Shown: one piece after another, positions 28,568-38,943 of the stretch
Layout: each line of letters begins with the position of its first letter
Position numbering within the stretch: position 1 is the stretch's first letter
From: Clostridium polynesiense
Lineage (GTDB): Bacteria; Bacillota; Clostridia; Clostridiales; Clostridiaceae
Direction: 5' to 3'
NCBI RefSeq assembly: GCF_000820705.1
Contig: NZ_CCXI01000120.1
Span: forward strand, 1 to 61,901
DNA length: 61,901 nt
Position numbers and translations under genes: made by a program
The notes under the pieces: model-generated
What the model saw: only the letters and a program-made list of their open reading frames with translations
Told to the model about the DNA's origin: nothing
The model's database searches: none

Positions 28568-30310
28568 TCAAGGATTAATTAGTCGCTTTAGTGTTCGAAA
28601 TCCTTTTTCCCCAATCACTTCTTTCATTATATTCTTTACAGCTCCCTTAGTTGTTGTTTCCAAGTTATTCATAATTCTTATAGCATTACTTTCTTCTTGG
28701 CTATCAGTGAAAACTTCAAGTAATAGTGGTTTTTCCAACTTATCCGGGGTAAAAAAATGATCCATCACTTTTAAGTATTCATTTTTATTTGTAGCGCAAA
28801 GATATTCGAATCCTAAATCTTCAACATAATGTTTTACCAACTTAGAGGATTGATTACCAAAATGACCTGCTGCAGCCATATATTTATCTGCCTCTTCTCC
28901 AAAATAAGCTGCATTATGATTATAATTTCTAAATTCTGTTCCTCGCCCATTATTTACTACAATTAATCGAATATTATTACTTACATGACGGTTTCCGATA
29001 ACATTCATATCATAAAAGAAAGCCAAATCTCCAACTACACCAAAATAAATCTTATCTTTATCCACTAAAGAGGCTCCAATAAGTGAAGAAACACCTCCAT
29101 CAATTCCGAATCCGCCAGTATTGGAATAAACCTGAACACTATTTGGAACTTCAAAATAATCCCACACCCTAAGCGAATTCAAAATTCCCAAGTGCAAAAC
29201 ACTTTCTTCTGGCAAGTGGGATATCGACTTCTGTGCTACCCAAGCATTAGAAAACGGTAACTCAGGAACTTTTCTTAAAAGCTTTTTGCATTCCTCTCTG
29301 CATTCATTCACATAAGAACTGACTTTTGATTCTTCTGTTGTCATTTTTAGATAAGCCTCAAAAAAATCTTTTTCTTCCAACTCAAAAATATAAGAGAGTT
29401 TTCTAAATGTATCTCGAATCACACCATCTGGATTAACTCTCCAAACTTCGCGAGGATGCATATTTATTGCAGAACCAGAAATATCCCCCAAGTGTATCAT
29501 CACATCCAAAGTCCTGCACGGTGCATCATACTGTTCTTGGCTACACATCAGACTAGCATTTACACCATACTTCCCTTTATAATTGCTTGTGTGATCACAG
29601 AAAACCACTCCATTATACTTTTCACAAAACCTATCTACAACAGCAATTAATTCTTCTGACCATTTTTTATGTGCGCCAACAAAGATTCCAACCTTCTTAC
29701 ACTTCAACTCCGGAAATAGATTGTTACAAGAAATTCTACGTATTACTCGTGCAGGGGGTAATTCTTTTACCGTAAAATTCATACTGTAAACAGTTGCTAA
29801 ATTAATATGAACCGGTCCTCCTCCACGGTGATTTAATTCCAAAAGTGCACTATTTAATTTGACTTCGCAAGCCCACTCATCCTCCGCATCATGAATAGTG
29901 GGGATTTGGACACTCATATTAACAGTATCATTTAATGATGTAGTTCTATCAATAACTTGAGGCATATTCTGCCCAATTCTGCCACTATGCTGCGTGGATG
30001 TAATGGCAAGAACAGGTAATTTTCGGTAGTATGCCTCTGTTAAACCTGACATATAATTTCTAGATGCTGTTGCACCGGTGCAACTCAAAGCAACCGCCTC
30101 TCCACTTTCCGCAGCTAGACCGCAAGCAATATAAGCAGCTGAACGTTCATCGACAGAGGAATATATCTCAAAAAAAGAGTCCTGCTGTATGCTAGCAATG
30201 AAACTAATATTTGTTGTTCCTGGGCTGGCAACTACCTTTTTAATACCATGTGCTTTCATTAAACTAATCAATATTTGTACGCTACGTTCATCTGTATAAA
30301 AAGTATCCAT
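28568..30310 (-). CDS. ThDP-dependent MenD-like enzyme of block B
   Basis: A 580-aa thiamin diphosphate enzyme. ATG at 30308-30310 is preferred, with GAGGAG five bases upstream. The N-terminal PYR domain has SPGTTN (29-34) and the catalytic Glu55 in SSVDERSA. The C-terminal PP domain has GGFGIDGG (399-406) and the Mg/ThDP motif GDLAFFYDMN (427-436), closest in pattern to MenD. No other menaquinone genes are nearby; it is the last gene of a polysaccharide operon. A role in adding a two-carbon or acyl unit to a keto sugar, as YerE does in branched-sugar synthesis, is possible but unproven. Confidence 0.8.
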   Translation of the reverse strand: MDTFYTDERSVQILISLMKAHGIKKVVASPGTTNISFIASIQQDSFFEIYSSVDERSAAYIACGLAAESGEAVALSCTGATASRNYMSGLTEAYYRKLPVLAITSTQHSGRIGQNMPQVIDRTTSLNDTVNMSVQIPTIHDAEDEWACEVKLNSALLELNHRGGGPVHINLATVYSMNFTVKELPPARVIRRISCNNLFPELKCKKVGIFVGAHKKWSEELIAVVDRFCEKYNGVVFCDHTSNYKGKYGVNASLMCSQEQYDAPCRTLDVMIHLGDISGSAINMHPREVWRVNPDGVIRDTFRKLSYIFELEEKDFFEAYLKMTTEESKVSSYVNECREECKKLLRKVPELPFSNAWVAQKSISHLPEESVLHLGILNSLRVWDYFEVPNSVQVYSNTGGFGIDGGVSSLIGASLVDKDKIYFGVVGDLAFFYDMNVIGNRHVSNNIRLIVVNNGRGTEFRNYNHNAAYFGEEADKYMAAAGHFGNQSSKLVKHYVEDLGFEYLCATNKNEYLKVMDHFFTPDKLEKPLLLEVFTDSQEESNAIRIMNNLETTTKGAVKNIMKEVIGEKGFRTLKRLINP

Positions 30311-30343
30311 AGTAACTCCTCTCTTCAACAATTATATCTTTAA

Positions 30344-31804
30344 CTAAAAATCCGTCCTTTTCTTAATACTAATTAAATTTTTTATTGCTAGAACTATAAT
30401 TTTTCGCTTAACAATCAAAATAGTTGTAAAGACTAAAATCAATAAGTATCTAACTACAACATCACGATAAGTAATCAAGAATGCAAAAGCAATAGCCATG
30501 AACACAACTGTGATAATCAATAAGATTTTATCATTATAGGCCTCCGCCCCATTTAGATATTCCTTACATATTTTTTTCATGAAATAGTAATGTAATATCG
30601 CATAAATTACATAACATAATAATGTTGTGTAACCTGCAGCATAATAGCCCCATATTCGAATTGCATGGTAATTCAATACAATGTTCAACACTGCTCCAGC
30701 AACTGTAGCAAATGTAATATAATGCGTTTTTTCGAAATAAAATTCAAATACTGCAAAAAAAGTATATGCAAACATAAAAAAAACACTCATTGCTATAGGG
30801 GGAATAACCCAAATTGCATCCATATATTCTATAGGCGCAAAAATAGCTATAATCTCAGGTGCAAAGGCAATTAAAATAACATTCACACCTGCAATAATTA
30901 TAAAAGTAGGATATGCAATTTTAGAAATACCAGCAATTTCTCCAGCTTTTATTTTTTTATAAAGCCATGGCTCTACAGTTTGAATCAATGCAGTATTAAA
31001 CATAGTCATAATTAATGATACAGAATATGCTAAATTATATATACCAGCAGCATCTTCTCCTACCATGTAACCAATCATAATTCTATCGGCACTACTTAAT
31101 ACAGATGTTGACAAATAATGCGGTAACAAAGGTAGATTAAACAGCAAGGCATATTTCCAAAATTTCCTAACGCAAAACTTTCTACCACGGTACATTTGAA
31201 CAGCAAACAGACCTGTATAAGCAACAACTTCTACCAATAACAGCCCCAAAATACGTGCAGTTACCTTATCTGTAGAATTTAAGACTAAGAACACTCCTAA
31301 TACCGGTTTTGCAATAGATACTAGTAAAGTAATTAAAACTAATTTACTATACTTAAAATCTATCCTTTGTTCTACAGACCAAAAATTGAAACATGCTGTC
31401 GTCCAAATCATTAAAAGCATTGCCAACATCTGAACCGTAGTTAGTTCAAATAGATTATTCAGCCAATCATGAAAAATTAGATATATTATTGTCCATGCTA
31501 CCACTAACGTTAAACATAATCCCTGTAAAGACGAAGCATATTGCTTACGCTCACCTTCAAATTTAACCATTCCCTGAGTATAAACCCCACTATATAAATT
31601 TAAAGACACGAACACAGTAATAATACTTAACCAAGAGTTAAATACGCTATACTTTCCATATTCAGAAGTTGTCAATATCCTAGTAAAAATAGGGGTGGTT
31701 ATAAGCGAAATTCCTTTTTGCAGGAATGTACATATCAAAAACCAAAGAGAGGCTCGCACTTGTACTGGAATTGTTTTATATTTATCTATTATTTTACCCA
31801 ACAT
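30344..31804 (-). CDS. wzx: Wzx-type flippase (block B)
   Basis: A polysaccharide-transporter family membrane protein of about 486 aa with a dozen or more hydrophobic segments (FLQKGISLITTPIFTRIL at the N-terminus). AAAGGGG directly before the ATG at 31804 favours this start over an in-frame ATG 18 bases upstream. It flips block B repeat units. It is a distinct sequence from the flippases at 7.4 and 51.3 kb. Confidence 0.85.
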   Translation of the reverse strand: MLGKIIDKYKTIPVQVRASLWFLICTFLQKGISLITTPIFTRILTTSEYGKYSVFNSWLSIITVFVSLNLYSGVYTQGMVKFEGERKQYASSLQGLCLTLVVAWTIIYLIFHDWLNNLFELTTVQMLAMLLMIWTTACFNFWSVEQRIDFKYSKLVLITLLVSIAKPVLGVFLVLNSTDKVTARILGLLLVEVVAYTGLFAVQMYRGRKFCVRKFWKYALLFNLPLLPHYLSTSVLSSADRIMIGYMVGEDAAGIYNLAYSVSLIMTMFNTALIQTVEPWLYKKIKAGEIAGISKIAYPTFIIIAGVNVILIAFAPEIIAIFAPIEYMDAIWVIPPIAMSVFFMFAYTFFAVFEFYFEKTHYITFATVAGAVLNIVLNYHAIRIWGYYAAGYTTLLCYVIYAILHYYFMKKICKEYLNGAEAYNDKILLIITVVFMAIAFAFLITYRDVVVRYLLILVFTTILIVKRKIIVLAIKNLISIKKRTDF

Positions 31805-31863
31805 AGTACCCCTTTCCTGCATAATGTAAAATCTATACCATTTCCATATTCACCAGTATTTTT

Positions 31864-32955
31864 CTATATCTGCGAAATAATCTGCTCAATATATCTCAGT
31901 GATTTTTTCTTTTCAACCGTAAGCTTTTGTTCTACAACACTATAATTAATCATTCCCTTTTCTTCTACACTATTGCAAAGATAACGCTCTGATAAATCAA
32001 CTATTTCTAGCAAACTCACAATCCGCCCTCCCATCGAATTTCCTATCCCATCTCGCGGAAAAACATAAAATTCTTTCTGATATATAATTGAAAAAACCGT
32101 TCCATGAAATGAATCAGTAACAACATAATCACAATTGTGAATTAGATATAAAAACTCGCTAGGACCTATAAATCCATACCATTCATCCGAATGAATATCA
32201 ATAATCTCTATTTTTTCCCTATCTTTAATTGCTTTAATAAAATCACTTGCTTCCTTAGATATAGTCCCTAAAAAATATACCAGTACATATCTCTTATTAC
32301 TTATAACCACATTTGGCTTTTTTTCTAATTGAGCCCACTCAGAGTCATTCAATAATAATGTTGGATCTAAATTAACTTCAATGCTTTTATTGGTCATTTC
32401 TTGCAGAATTGAAACGCACTCCGCTTCACGTACCGATATATTATCCAAATCATTTATATACACACTGAATTCCTTTTTTCGTTCCTCAGGGATATATTCA
32501 GCTCCCATACTTGCAGCATATGAAGATTTTTTTCCTGCTTCCACAAATCCCAAAAAATTCACGCAACCGTTTTGTGGATAGTTTGGATTCCAAATCTGAT
32601 CACTTCCACATATAAAGTAGTCATAAGACTGTGTTATTTCAACTGGTATTTTTTCATTCCACAACTTATATTTAGAATACTTTATATATCTTCTGTCAAA
32701 CTCATTGAACAATAAATGTCTCTGTCTTTCTTTTTTCATTTTAGGTAAATAAATAGACATACATTTCTTAATTGTCCTTTTGGTTTTATCCAAAAGTGCT
32801 TGACTTTCTGTACACAAGTTTTTTAATGTTTCTACCTTTACGCAATTCTTTTCAAGAACTCGTTGTAAAGCATAATTCTGTAATCTATTTCCTTGATTTT
32901 CACCTAGTATTGTCACAATTGCAACACTTTTACTTGTTTCTTTTTTAATCTGCAA
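31864..32955 (-). CDS. Polysaccharide pyruvyl transferase family protein
   Basis: A PS_pyruv_trans family protein of about 363 aa: NQGNRLQNYALQ near the N-terminus, FICGSDQIWNPNY, SYAASMG, and TDSFHGTVF near the C-terminus. The family adds ketal-linked pyruvate, or in some cases acts as a glycosyltransferase. AGGAGG at about 32965-32970 fits a TTG start at 32953-32955; an in-frame ATG at 32986-32988 lacks a ribosome site and would overlap the upstream gene by 14 bases. Confidence 0.82.
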   Translation of the reverse strand: MQIKKETSKSVAIVTILGENQGNRLQNYALQRVLEKNCVKVETLKNLCTESQALLDKTKRTIKKCMSIYLPKMKKERQRHLLFNEFDRRYIKYSKYKLWNEKIPVEITQSYDYFICGSDQIWNPNYPQNGCVNFLGFVEAGKKSSYAASMGAEYIPEERKKEFSVYINDLDNISVREAECVSILQEMTNKSIEVNLDPTLLLNDSEWAQLEKKPNVVISNKRYVLVYFLGTISKEASDFIKAIKDREKIEIIDIHSDEWYGFIGPSEFLYLIHNCDYVVTDSFHGTVFSIIYQKEFYVFPRDGIGNSMGGRIVSLLEIVDLSERYLCNSVEEKGMINYSVVEQKLTVEKKKSLRYIEQIISQI

Positions 32956-32974
32956 TTTGGCCAACCTCCTGTGC

Positions 32975-34054
32975 TTATGCTTTTTCATCTATAGTCTCAT
33001 GGAGTATACTAATAAATTTGTCTTTAGCAAATTTATAATTAAGCAATGCTTTTACCCTAACATTACCTTTTCTTGCTAGAAGAATGCGCTTTTCATTGCC
33101 TTCAATTAACTTTTTACATGCACTGTACATTGATTCTGTATCGTGAATATCCACAAAAATTGCACTGTCTTCGTCTGCGTATTCCATTACCCCTGTAGTG
33201 CGTGTGGATACCAGTGCACAACCGCACATCATTGACTCAGCACCAGTTAAACCAAAACCCTCGTTCCAACTTGGGCATAAATAAATTGCAGAATTATTAT
33301 ATATTCTTACCAATTCTTCAGATGTTGCATTGTATGTATACTCTATCCAATTAGGCAAGTCTGATGGCTTTTTAACAACCCCAAAAAGGTGTGCTCTTAA
33401 ATCGGGAAAATCTTGCTTTAATTTTTTTAAAACTTTCAAACCTTCTTTTGATCCTTTGCTTTCTAAATCATGATATAGCATACAAATCGATGTAGAATTT
33501 CTTTTTTCTAAAGCCTTAGTTATCCTGAAAATTTTACCATCTATTCCATTTAAAACTACAATAACATTCTGATTTGCATACTTTTCTATGGTGTTTTTTA
33601 GCCATTTTGATATTGTTATAATTCTCATAGGATATTTATATGTTTCTAATAACTTTTCTTCATTTATAACCCATGTTTCGTACCCCTGCACAAAGTAATA
33701 CTTCTTACCTTTATTGCCAGATAGTCGGTAAACACTTTCTGCTGTATCTGCTGCAGTAGCAATAACCACGTCTGCATCTGGAATAGTATCATTTGAAACA
33801 AACGACACTACTTTTCTTTTAACTTTACTATTTAATGCAAACCAACTCGGTCCCCTTTGGGCTAAAAAATTGGCAATTTGCATCTTTATCCAAAAAGGAA
33901 ATTTATAATTTGAAAACAACCTATTTTTGTGGCAATTATATACAATCAATACTTCGTCACCGTTATTAATCAGTTCATCTGCGTAAGTATAAACCATTTT
34001 ATATCCGCCACTTGCTTCCTGAATCGGTTCGTTAATAACAAATGTCACCTTCAT
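32975..34054 (-). CDS. Family 4 glycosyltransferase
   Basis: A 359-aa GT-B enzyme with an N-terminal glycine-rich acceptor loop (EASGGYKMVYTYADEL), central VLNGIDGKIF and C-terminal PSWNEGFGLTGAESMMCGCALV, the family 4 donor-binding motif. It is similar in arrangement to the family 4 enzyme at 55372-56436 of block C (both have KKYYFVQGYE or KKFYFVQGYE), so the two may share a donor or acceptor type. Confidence 0.85.
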   Translation of the reverse strand: MKVTFVINEPIQEASGGYKMVYTYADELINNGDEVLIVYNCHKNRLFSNYKFPFWIKMQIANFLAQRGPSWFALNSKVKRKVVSFVSNDTIPDADVVIATAADTAESVYRLSGNKGKKYYFVQGYETWVINEEKLLETYKYPMRIITISKWLKNTIEKYANQNVIVVLNGIDGKIFRITKALEKRNSTSICMLYHDLESKGSKEGLKVLKKLKQDFPDLRAHLFGVVKKPSDLPNWIEYTYNATSEELVRIYNNSAIYLCPSWNEGFGLTGAESMMCGCALVSTRTTGVMEYADEDSAIFVDIHDTESMYSACKKLIEGNEKRILLARKGNVRVKALLNYKFAKDKFISILHETIDEKA

Positions 34055-34058
34055 CTCT

Positions 34059-35324
34059 TTACTCCATTAACTGTTCTTTATTTCTTACTATTACCACAGA
34101 AATAACAATAAGCGTCATGTAAATATTTCCAAGTACATTAGCCACTCCATATAAAAAGACTCCAGACACAAAAGCAGCCAGAGGATATAACATTTTGTTA
34201 CCCTTATTTCCAATTTGGTATGCAATAAAAGCAAAATAGCAACAAAAACTAACTAAGGTTACTATGCCACCCATCAGTAGAAATTCCAAGTACATATTGT
34301 CAATCAATAAATTTGTCCCCGCAGACTGCCAAACATTGTGCCCAAATAATATCTGGAATACATTTCTCTCTTGTATCTTAACTAATACATTTTCCCAGTT
34401 TATCAAACGCAACTTAGCACTCAACGTATCAGTTAACACATTTGCAGTTGCATTTGGGGAAACCTCCCCTAAATAACTAAAAATCCATGTATATAATGCC
34501 ACAGCAAAAATCACAATGGATGAACAAATCAAATTTTTATTTCTTCGTTTTTTAATAATATTACACACATTAACAAAGACTACTACAAACGCAAATAATA
34601 TGTAGATATTCCTAGTTCCTGTAAACCATATCGCAATAACAAATAAAATAGTTAAAAAAATTTTATTCCACTTTTTAAGTTTCGGAATACTCCACGTTAA
34701 ACTTATACCAAATACCAATAATACACCTGCATCTAAACCAGATATACATATACCAGGACATCTTACCATTCTAGAATTAGTGTTATAATAGCCTTCTGAT
34801 ATATAAAAAAAGTTATTTCCATTTTCATCAACTCTAAAAGGCCATAAAATACTATTGGAAAAATGCTGTACTAAAATCAAGATAGAATGAATAAAAATAA
34901 TGAACAACAATACCTTCATAAATCTATTTAATTCTATTTCAGTTTGATTCGAAGCTACTACAACTATAAGGGGTAGAATCCAATAAATCACATAATAAAA
35001 TCGCCAGTATAAATCCACTTCAGGATTAATTATTAATCCTATTAATCCAATAAATAACAACATTCCAAATAAGCAAATTGCACCTTTAGAAATACTATCA
35101 ATTCTAATTTTTGCTGCCTTAAACACAAATAGAAGAAACAAAATCATTCCTTCAATTATAGCAAAACTAGAAAGCGTTAGAATTCTTTTCCCGAACAACT
35201 GCATTTGCAACTGTGCAATAGGTAAATTAAATAACCATATAAACATGTGAATCCATAAAATACAAGCCAATATTCTGCTATCAAATGAGGAGTATTTTGA
35301 CTTGAATGTTTTACTATTTCTCAT
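34059..35324 (-). CDS. wzy: Wzy-type polysaccharide polymerase (block B)
   Basis: A 421-aa membrane protein with about eleven hydrophobic segments and a periplasm-type loop before the C-terminal spans (FQILFGHNVWQSAG, DNMYLEFLLMGG). The DNMY motif also occurs in the block C polymerase (VDNMYINFLGF). The first ATG overlaps the stop of the WbsX-like gene. Polymerase function is based on topology and context. Confidence 0.75.
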   Translation of the reverse strand: MRNSKTFKSKYSSFDSRILACILWIHMFIWLFNLPIAQLQMQLFGKRILTLSSFAIIEGMILFLLFVFKAAKIRIDSISKGAICLFGMLLFIGLIGLIINPEVDLYWRFYYVIYWILPLIVVVASNQTEIELNRFMKVLLFIIFIHSILILVQHFSNSILWPFRVDENGNNFFYISEGYYNTNSRMVRCPGICISGLDAGVLLVFGISLTWSIPKLKKWNKIFLTILFVIAIWFTGTRNIYILFAFVVVFVNVCNIIKKRRNKNLICSSIVIFAVALYTWIFSYLGEVSPNATANVLTDTLSAKLRLINWENVLVKIQERNVFQILFGHNVWQSAGTNLLIDNMYLEFLLMGGIVTLVSFCCYFAFIAYQIGNKGNKMLYPLAAFVSGVFLYGVANVLGNIYMTLIVISVVIVRNKEQLME

Positions 35325-36433
35325 ATTCTAATTTGCCTTTTTACCCTTTCTATAGCTTCCAAATATTTATATTTATTTACTACATCTGGTTCAAGATAGG
35401 CACTTTCCCCCCATTCATTCCATGCATTAATGAAAAGAAATTCTTTATTAGTAACACAGCTTTTTTGATAAATTTTACTTAAGTACTCCTCAAATAGAGT
35501 AACTGATCCCCCCTTAAAAACTATAGATTTTCCCCTATATCTTGGAGTATTATCCCATTCAGTGAAAAAGCCATACAATTCCTCCGGCAGCATTTCTCTA
35601 TCTAGTATCGCATCATAAGCTCTTTTTATATTAAATTTTTCTTGAATCAGATGTTTTTTTCTAATCTTATTATTCGCTCTTATAAAAACTGTCCTGATTC
35701 TTCTCAAACTCGTATAAATACGATTTCCCGAAAATCCATTAGAACGATAATTCATTGGCTCAAAGATAAAAACTCTATTAATCCACGGAGATTTTAATAA
35801 ATCACTGGATCTAAGATTCGTATTGGATTTTGTGGCAATAAGGAATATGCCATTATATCCTTTTTCTTTAGCCATTTTATTCCACAACCTCATCATATCG
35901 TCAAAACAATCAATATGAAAAATATCATATATCGCCAAAACTGGTTTTCCATCAATTTTAATATATCGCTTATCCTGAAAAAATTTACTTAAATAATTGA
36001 AATGATTAATCCAATCTTCTTGTTCACCGTACTCCTGTTTTCTTAATAAGCGGCCATCACCATCAAACCACTGTTTTCGAAAATCATGATTTGCCCAGCT
36101 AAAAAAATACTCAATTTTAATATCTGTATTCTCCAACAATATTTCTGCAGGCTTTCTCATTTGCAATAACCCATTAGAGTAATAATGATAAATACAAAAT
36201 CCATCAACAGAATATTTTTTAGCTAAATCAGCTTGCCAACGCAAAGTTTCTACATTATCAAGTCTATAGTAGTTATTATTAAGAGGAACTCTTGGCTGAT
36301 TATGTCCACAATAATAGGGCTTACTTTGTTTTACTGCATTCCAATCGGTGTACCCCTTTCCCCACCACTCATTATTTTCCTCAGTCTCGTGATATTGAGG
36401 GAGGTACATAGCTATGACTTTACTTTTTATCAT
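35321..36433 (-). CDS. WbsX-like protein (GH99-like domain), copy 1
   Basis: A 370-aa soluble protein of the WbsX family: MYLPQYHETEENNEWWGKG at the N-terminus, WDNTPRYRGKS near 290, and a C-terminal NAWNEWGESAYLEPD. The family has a glycoside hydrolase 99-like fold and is found in O-antigen and capsule clusters as putative transferases or trimming enzymes. GGAGG lies six bases before the ATG, within the end of the second copy. It shares the whole domain pattern with the next gene. Confidence 0.85.
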   Translation of the reverse strand: MIKSKVIAMYLPQYHETEENNEWWGKGYTDWNAVKQSKPYYCGHNQPRVPLNNNYYRLDNVETLRWQADLAKKYSVDGFCIYHYYSNGLLQMRKPAEILLENTDIKIEYFFSWANHDFRKQWFDGDGRLLRKQEYGEQEDWINHFNYLSKFFQDKRYIKIDGKPVLAIYDIFHIDCFDDMMRLWNKMAKEKGYNGIFLIATKSNTNLRSSDLLKSPWINRVFIFEPMNYRSNGFSGNRIYTSLRRIRTVFIRANNKIRKKHLIQEKFNIKRAYDAILDREMLPEELYGFFTEWDNTPRYRGKSIVFKGGSVTLFEEYLSKIYQKSCVTNKEFLFINAWNEWGESAYLEPDVVNKYKYLEAIERVKRQIRI

Positions 36434-37499
36434 TTTTATCCTCCAATTCTAAAATCACTCTCTGTAAACCCTCTAAATATTTGAATCCATGTTGCTCGGA
36501 TGGTTCCAGCACAGGGCCTTCTCCCCATTCATTCCACGCGTTGATAACCATATACTCTTTAGAAGAATTCTTTCTATTATTGTTAGCTAACAAGCGAAAA
36601 TATTTTTCAAATTTTTCAGGTGATCCACCCTTTAGAACCAATCCTGCTTTACCTTTTCTTGGAGTATTATCCCACTGTGTAAAAGCACTTTGAATGATTT
36701 CTCGCCCACCGTATATCCGATTACGCTTAAGCAAACTCTCCCAAATTTTGTCATAACTCAAATATTCAGTGGTTTTTAATCTTTTACAGATAATTCTGTA
36801 AAACTTCTTGAACGCACTAATTCCAAAACGATTTGAATACATAGGCTCAAATTCAGTAACGCCCTTGGAGAACTTACTCGCCGCATTAGGATTTACAGTA
36901 CTAATGAATTCTACTAAATAAATATCATCAAATCCGTACTCTTTCACTCTCTGGTTCCAATACTCCATCATATCATCGAAATATGGAATTCTACTAGCAG
37001 AATACACAAATAGCATAGGACTATTATTTCTTTTTATATAACGTTCATCAGTAAAAAAAGTCAAAAAATACTGCAAATGATTTTCCCAATCGTCTTTCCC
37101 ACCAAAAGTCTGCGGCATAAGTATTTGCCCATCTTTACCATCCCATGTTCTTGCCCATTGCTCATTAGCCCAACACAAACAATAATCGAATTTTACTTCT
37201 TTTGAATCACGATATATTTCTACAGGTTTTTCAAGCAATAATTTTCCATTGAACCAATAATGATAATATACGAATCCACCAAGTCCATATTCTTTGGCTA
37301 ATTCTGCTTGATGAATCACATCTTCTTTTTTTGACAGATCATAGTAATATCCTTGATAAGGAACCATCGGTTGAACATGGCCTTTATACAAAGGTTTTCC
37401 TCTCCGCACATTATCCCATTCAGTAAATCCTTCTCCCCACCAAGCATCATTTTCTGGAATTCTATGAAAAGCAGGCAAATTATAAGCTAATATTTTCAT
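36420..37499 (-). CDS. WbsX-like protein (GH99-like domain), copy 2
   Basis: A 359-aa paralogue of the downstream gene with the same landmarks: FHRIPENDAWWGEGFTEWD, WANEQWARTWDG, FTQWDNTPRKGK and NAWNEWGEGPVLEPS. The ATG at 37499 is seven bases after AAGGAG; another ATG two codons upstream is too close to it. It overlaps copy 1 by 14 bases. Sequence divergence between the copies suggests different sugar specificities. Confidence 0.85.
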   Translation of the reverse strand: MKILAYNLPAFHRIPENDAWWGEGFTEWDNVRRGKPLYKGHVQPMVPYQGYYYDLSKKEDVIHQAELAKEYGLGGFVYYHYWFNGKLLLEKPVEIYRDSKEVKFDYCLCWANEQWARTWDGKDGQILMPQTFGGKDDWENHLQYFLTFFTDERYIKRNNSPMLFVYSASRIPYFDDMMEYWNQRVKEYGFDDIYLVEFISTVNPNAASKFSKGVTEFEPMYSNRFGISAFKKFYRIICKRLKTTEYLSYDKIWESLLKRNRIYGGREIIQSAFTQWDNTPRKGKAGLVLKGGSPEKFEKYFRLLANNNRKNSSKEYMVINAWNEWGEGPVLEPSEQHGFKYLEGLQRVILELEDKNDKK

Positions 37500-37515
37500 T
37501 TTCATTCTCCTTAAG

Positions 37516-38337
37516 TCATCGCAAGAATGTCATATAAAACCATTCTCTTAATTTATTTGGCATCAGACAAACAGCAGCCTGCCCTCCAGCACTAATTATA
37601 AAATCCAACACTGACATATATCCTTTTTTTCTCATATAATTTTTAAATTTTACAACTGTTTTTAAATACTCAACACCACCTCTACGCATGTAAAACTCAG
37701 GGTTAATACGAATATAATACAGTACTTCCTGGATATTATAGCTTTCATAGCCCCCAAACACCAATCTTGCAAATAAATCATAGTCTTCATATAATTTAAC
37801 ACTACGATAATTTCCTATTTCAAGCACTGCTTCCTTTCGAAACATAACAGTTGGGTGTAACAATGCACATCTCCTTCTCATAAAAGCAGCAATCTCTTTA
37901 TGAGTTTCTGGCACTTTGTGTATCGCTTTTACATCATTTATAGAACCAACAAATTCTGCTTCAAAACACCCCACAATTTTCAAATTTTTGTTTTTTTGAA
38001 AACACTCTAATTCTTTTGCACATCTGTCAATAGTACAAATATCATCAGAATCCATTCTGGCAATAAGACTATTCTTACAATGTTTAATTCCCTCGGCTAA
38101 AGCCATCCCTAATCCTACATTTTTAGGCAGGGATATAATATTAAACAGTTCCGGATAATTATTTATATATTCATCAATAACTGTTTCTAGTTCAATCCCT
38201 ATAGGACCATCTTTAACAATAACAAAATCATTAGTCTGCATAGTTTGGTTTAAAATGCTCTGTATACTGGTTTTTAACCAGTCAGGTTTTTCTTTGTAAT
38301 AGACCGACATTAATACACTATATTTTTCTTTTTCCAT
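37516..38337 (-). CDS. Family 2 glycosyltransferase
   Basis: A 273-aa GT-A enzyme with SVLMSVYYKEKPDWL and the metal motif RMDSDD. It is the first gene of block B downstream of promoter P2 and would add one sugar of the repeat unit. A C-terminal hydrophobic patch may anchor it to the membrane. Confidence 0.85.
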   Translation of the reverse strand: MEKEKYSVLMSVYYKEKPDWLKTSIQSILNQTMQTNDFVIVKDGPIGIELETVIDEYINNYPELFNIISLPKNVGLGMALAEGIKHCKNSLIARMDSDDICTIDRCAKELECFQKNKNLKIVGCFEAEFVGSINDVKAIHKVPETHKEIAAFMRRRCALLHPTVMFRKEAVLEIGNYRSVKLYEDYDLFARLVFGGYESYNIQEVLYYIRINPEFYMRRGGVEYLKTVVKFKNYMRKKGYMSVLDFIISAGGQAAVCLMPNKLREWFYMTFLR

Positions 38338-38943
38338 CAGTTTTATTAGTCACCCCCATCAAAACATCATAAAATTAAACTAATTATTAAGCCTAATATT
38401 TCTAATTCTTTTCACTCAAATCAATTTTGGTACTATTTTTCAAAGTATAGTTTTCTACATTATCATCTTGCCACTTTCGCCCCACCTGTACCCATTTAAC
38501 ACAGATACTCTTCCATTAATATTGCTTCAAAATACCAATGATTACTATTTGAATTACCTTCCCATATATGCTAATAAAATACTTACTTATTTTGATCTAT
38601 CCATCCTTGTTATCCCTAATCTCATTATTAAATTGAACCCATTAAATATATTGCCTTCATTCGTTTCCTAATAGTATCTTTATTTTTTAGTCTCTAAATA
38701 AGATTTTTATCAATATTATTGACTACTGCTTATTTATTTCTAAATAGTTTTATGCTACTTTCACGAAAAGGGATTTGTATACTTCCTAGTAATGCAATAT
38801 TAATTTTTTCAGCTTAGTTCATTTTTATCATGAGAGTATTCATGTGATAGCGATAATTCTTAATTACAACATTAATTACTTCACCAGTAATATACAAATA
38901 ACAACGTTATTCTACATAGTTCGACATTTCCAGTACATAATAA
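38338..38943. other. Gene-free AT-rich leader of block B
   Basis: About 600 bases lie between promoter P2 and the first block B gene. No open frame on either strand has a ribosome site or recognisable motif, and I see no strong hairpin. It may be a long untranslated leader or the eroded remains of a gene. Confidence 0.5.

Noticed and set aside
28568-30310. Acetolactate synthase or true MenD
   Set aside because: Motif order is MenD-like, but genomic context lacks menaquinone or branched-chain amino acid genes, so neither name was assigned.
38468-38671. 67-codon plus-strand frame in the block B leader
   Set aside because: AT-rich sequence without motif or ribosome site; a chance open frame.
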